Source: Bacteroidota bacterium
GTDB taxonomy: Bacteria > Bacteroidota > Ignavibacteria > Kapaibacteriales > UBA2268
NCBI GenBank assembly: GCA_022708005.1
Contig: JAKIZN010000074.1
Location: 1-7,155, forward strand
Reading direction: 5' to 3'
Length of the DNA: 7,155 nt
The notes beneath the pieces are model-generated. The model was not told the DNA's origin. It did no database searches and worked only from the letters and a program-made list of their open reading frames with translations. A program made the translations under genes and the position numbers. Positions 6,112-7,155 of this stretch are shown piece after piece. How positions within the stretch are numbered: the stretch's first letter is position 1; the number at the start of each line of letters is the position of its first letter.

Positions 6112-6729
6112 ATGCTAAACTCGTCTTACGGATTTACTCCAGACGATTACCTTGTCAATCAAGATAAATTTACAAGCGCACAAATTGAGTCTATCCACGA
6201 CAACACTGCATCGCCTGAATTAGTTGAGCAGTATAATACCGAAGTTCAAAAGGCTGACCCATTGGTAGCGCCTCAAGCGAACGCTATGGCTGCAGTAATT
6301 CAATCATTGATGTCGCCTAATCCAAATGTGCAATGGTCTTTATACATAGTTGGTGCGATAATCGCAATTTTGATGAATATGATAGGCATATCGCCGCTTG
6401 CCTTTGCTTTGGGTATGTTCATACCACAGCAATTGAACACGCCGCTTATTGTTGGCGGGTTTATGGCATATTTAGTAGGCAGGTCTTCCAAAGATAAGGA
6501 ATTGGTAAATGCTCGCCACCAAAGAGCCACTTTGATAGCTTCAGGATTTATCGCTGGTGCTGCGTTGCTTGGCGTTTTTGGTGCGTTGCTAAAATTTATG
6601 AAGCTCGATTTAGCTTTGAACGTATGGGGCGAAGGCTCGAAAGGTGGCGAATGGTTCGCTATACTTGCCTTCATCGTCCTTATGGCATATTCCGCTTGGG
6701 ATACAATGCGAGCTAAAAAAGGCGATTAA
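6112..6729 (+). pseudogene. OPT-family oligopeptide transporter, C-terminal part (downstream of the in-frame TAG)
   Basis: The remaining 219 codons of the OPT gene start at 6070, directly after the TAG. The first ATG in this part is at 6112, which would give 205 residues, but it falls inside a membrane helix and has no Shine-Dalgarno, so independent translation is doubtful. From the 6112 ATG, visible features are a hydrophilic insert (about 5-50) and LVAPQANAMAAVIQSLM (51-67). The family's GISPLAFALGMFIPQQLNTP follows (92-111), then VGGFMAYLVG (114-123), ASGFIAGAALLGV (143-155) and a terminal helix ending in AYSAWDTMRAKK. No frameshift or other stop occurs over 660 bases, so any loss of function would be recent. 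If the TAG is a sequencing error or is read through, 4642-6729 encodes one normal transporter of about 695 residues. The gene ends with TAA, followed by a terminator-like hairpin. Confidence 0.8.
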
Positions 6730-6765
6730 AGCAAGCTAAACGCAGCGTGCTATAGAACTATATTT

Positions 6766-6800
6766 ACACAAAGGCGGGTATAAAAAGCCCGCTTTTGTGT
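6766..6800 (+). terminator. Terminator-like hairpin after the pepT-OPT operon
   Basis: ACACAAAGGCGGG (6766-6778) pairs with CCCGCTTTTGTGT (6788-6800), 13 bp with one G-T wobble, around a 9-base loop. It lies about 37 bases past the transporter stop. The T-rich part sits within the descending arm and only a short TTAT follows, so it fits an end-of-operon terminator moderately well. Being symmetrical, it could also act on transcription arriving from trmD. Confidence 0.65.
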
Positions 6801-6812
6801 TATAAATCAAAG

Positions 6813-6860
6813 ATAATGCAAATAAGCCTTTTCTATTGTCTATTAGCTGTTTTTCCAGAT
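6813..6860 (+). repeat. Flanking repeat module, copy 3
   Basis: Starts ATAATGCAA, runs through CTATTGTCTATTAGCTG and ends TTTTTCCAGAT. It matches 2720-2766 almost throughout and the minus strand of 101-140 in its CTTTTCTATTG to CCAGAT part. Instead of a MITE, what follows is the hairpin at 6857-6889 and then TTAAAGCC. That tail also follows the complete MITE (2920-2927). It lies just beyond the OPT terminator. Confidence 0.7.
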
Positions 6861-6889
6861 GTCCTATACCTTCGAGGTGTAGGACATCT
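6857..6889. terminator. 14-bp hairpin between convergent OPT and trmD genes (repeat core, possible bidirectional terminator)
   Basis: AGATGTCCTATACC (6857-6870) pairs with GGTGTAGGACATCT (6876-6889) over all 14 positions, one being a T-G wobble, with a 5-base TTCGA loop. The position between two convergent genes would suit a bidirectional terminator, but no long T tract follows on either strand. Its outer AGATGT/ACATCT arms continue the flanking repeat module, so it may equally be the core of a dispersed repeat. Confidence 0.55.
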
Positions 6890-6946
6890 TAAAGCCTAAC
6901 ATTTTCTTACGGATGCGCAGTCAGGCAGAGTTTTTAATGATGGCTG

Positions 6947-7155
6947 CTAATCAGCTAAATCTGGTCGGCGAAGTTTGGTTTTTTCGAGTGCCATAGCATC
7001 TCGCCATTTTTTTATTTCTGCGTGATTCCCCGAAAGCAATACATCTGGCACTTTCATACCACGAAAGTCGGCAGGACGCGTATATTGCGGAGCTTCGAGC
7101 AATCCATTTTGAAAAGAATCTTCAAGCGCCGACTCCGCATCGCCAATAACGCCCG
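6947..7155 (-). CDS. trmD: tRNA (guanine(37)-N1)-methyltransferase TrmD, C-terminal end (partial)
   Basis: TrmD methylates G37 at N1, next to the anticodon of certain tRNAs, using S-adenosylmethionine, and helps prevent frameshifting. Only the last 68 codons and the stop are present; the start lies beyond the right edge. The visible part is highly characteristic: [14 protein letters not shown] at its start, then QYTRP (residues 23-27), [20 protein letters not shown] (31-50), and RRPDLAD at the C-terminus. This is the flexible linker and C-terminal helical domain that takes part in dimerisation and tRNA binding, including the PDVLLSGNH segment. The stop is TAG at 6947-6949. In many bacteria trmD lies in a cluster with rpsP, rimM and rplS; whether that holds here cannot be seen. 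It converges on the OPT gene, with 217 bases between their stops. Confidence 0.96.
   Translation of the reverse strand, partial: GVIGDAESALEDSFQNGLLEAPQYTRPADFRGMKVPDVLLSGNHAEIKKWRDAMALEKTKLRRPDLAD

Noticed and set aside
6112..6729. An independent small membrane protein starting at the ATG at 6112
   Set aside because: The ATG lies within a predicted membrane helix, no ribosome binding site precedes it, and the sequence is the ordinary C-terminal third of an OPT transporter.

Overview
The window is an AT-rich bacterial chromosome segment. Coding regions look like ordinary housekeeping genes, and the intergenic regions are unusually full of repeats. The TatC, S1, PepT, OPT and TrmD proteins, together with mostly weak Shine-Dalgarno signals, suggest the Bacteroidota/Chlorobiota (FCB) superphylum, perhaps a Kapabacteria- or Ignavibacteria-like lineage. 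That placement is inferred from general resemblance only; there is no marker here that fixes it. All three stop codons are used as terminators: TAA for tatC and the OPT transporter, TAG for the S1 protein and trmD, TGA for pepT.

Layout. Positions 1-97 hold the end of a small MITE-like element, followed by one copy (minus strand) of a repeated flanking module at about 101-140. On the minus strand come tatC (161-940), a short spacer with a large imperfect inverted repeat (1012-1069), and an S1-domain RNA-binding protein (1085 to 2578, or 2587 if the GTG is used). The 750-base gap between the S1 gene and the divergent pepT is packed with repeats: a second flanking module (2720-2766), a complete 150-bp MITE-like element with 16-bp terminal inverted repeats (2767-2916), a nested triple-hairpin element (2938-3055), a palindrome (3072-3091) and another hairpin (3113-3140). 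AT-rich sequence then leads into pepT. On the plus strand, pepT (3340-4590) is followed 51 bases later by an OPT-family oligopeptide transporter gene (4642-6729). That gene is split by a single in-frame TAG at 6067-6069 into a 475-codon and a 219-codon part. Its end is followed by a terminator-like hairpin (6766-6800), a third copy of the flanking module (6813-6860) whose centre is a 14-bp hairpin (6857-6889), and the C-terminal 68 codons of trmD on the minus strand (6947 to the window edge).

How the genes fit together. pepT and the OPT transporter form a plausible peptide-utilisation pair: the transporter imports short peptides and PepT removes N-terminal residues from tripeptides in the cytosol. 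The amber codon would disable the transporter unless it is read through or is a sequence error. tatC (protein export), the S1 protein (translation) and trmD (tRNA modification) are unrelated housekeeping functions.

The most interesting features are the in-frame amber codon and the family of modular intergenic repeats. The same outer flanks occur three times, twice around a MITE-like core (in opposite core orientations) and once around an unrelated hairpin core.
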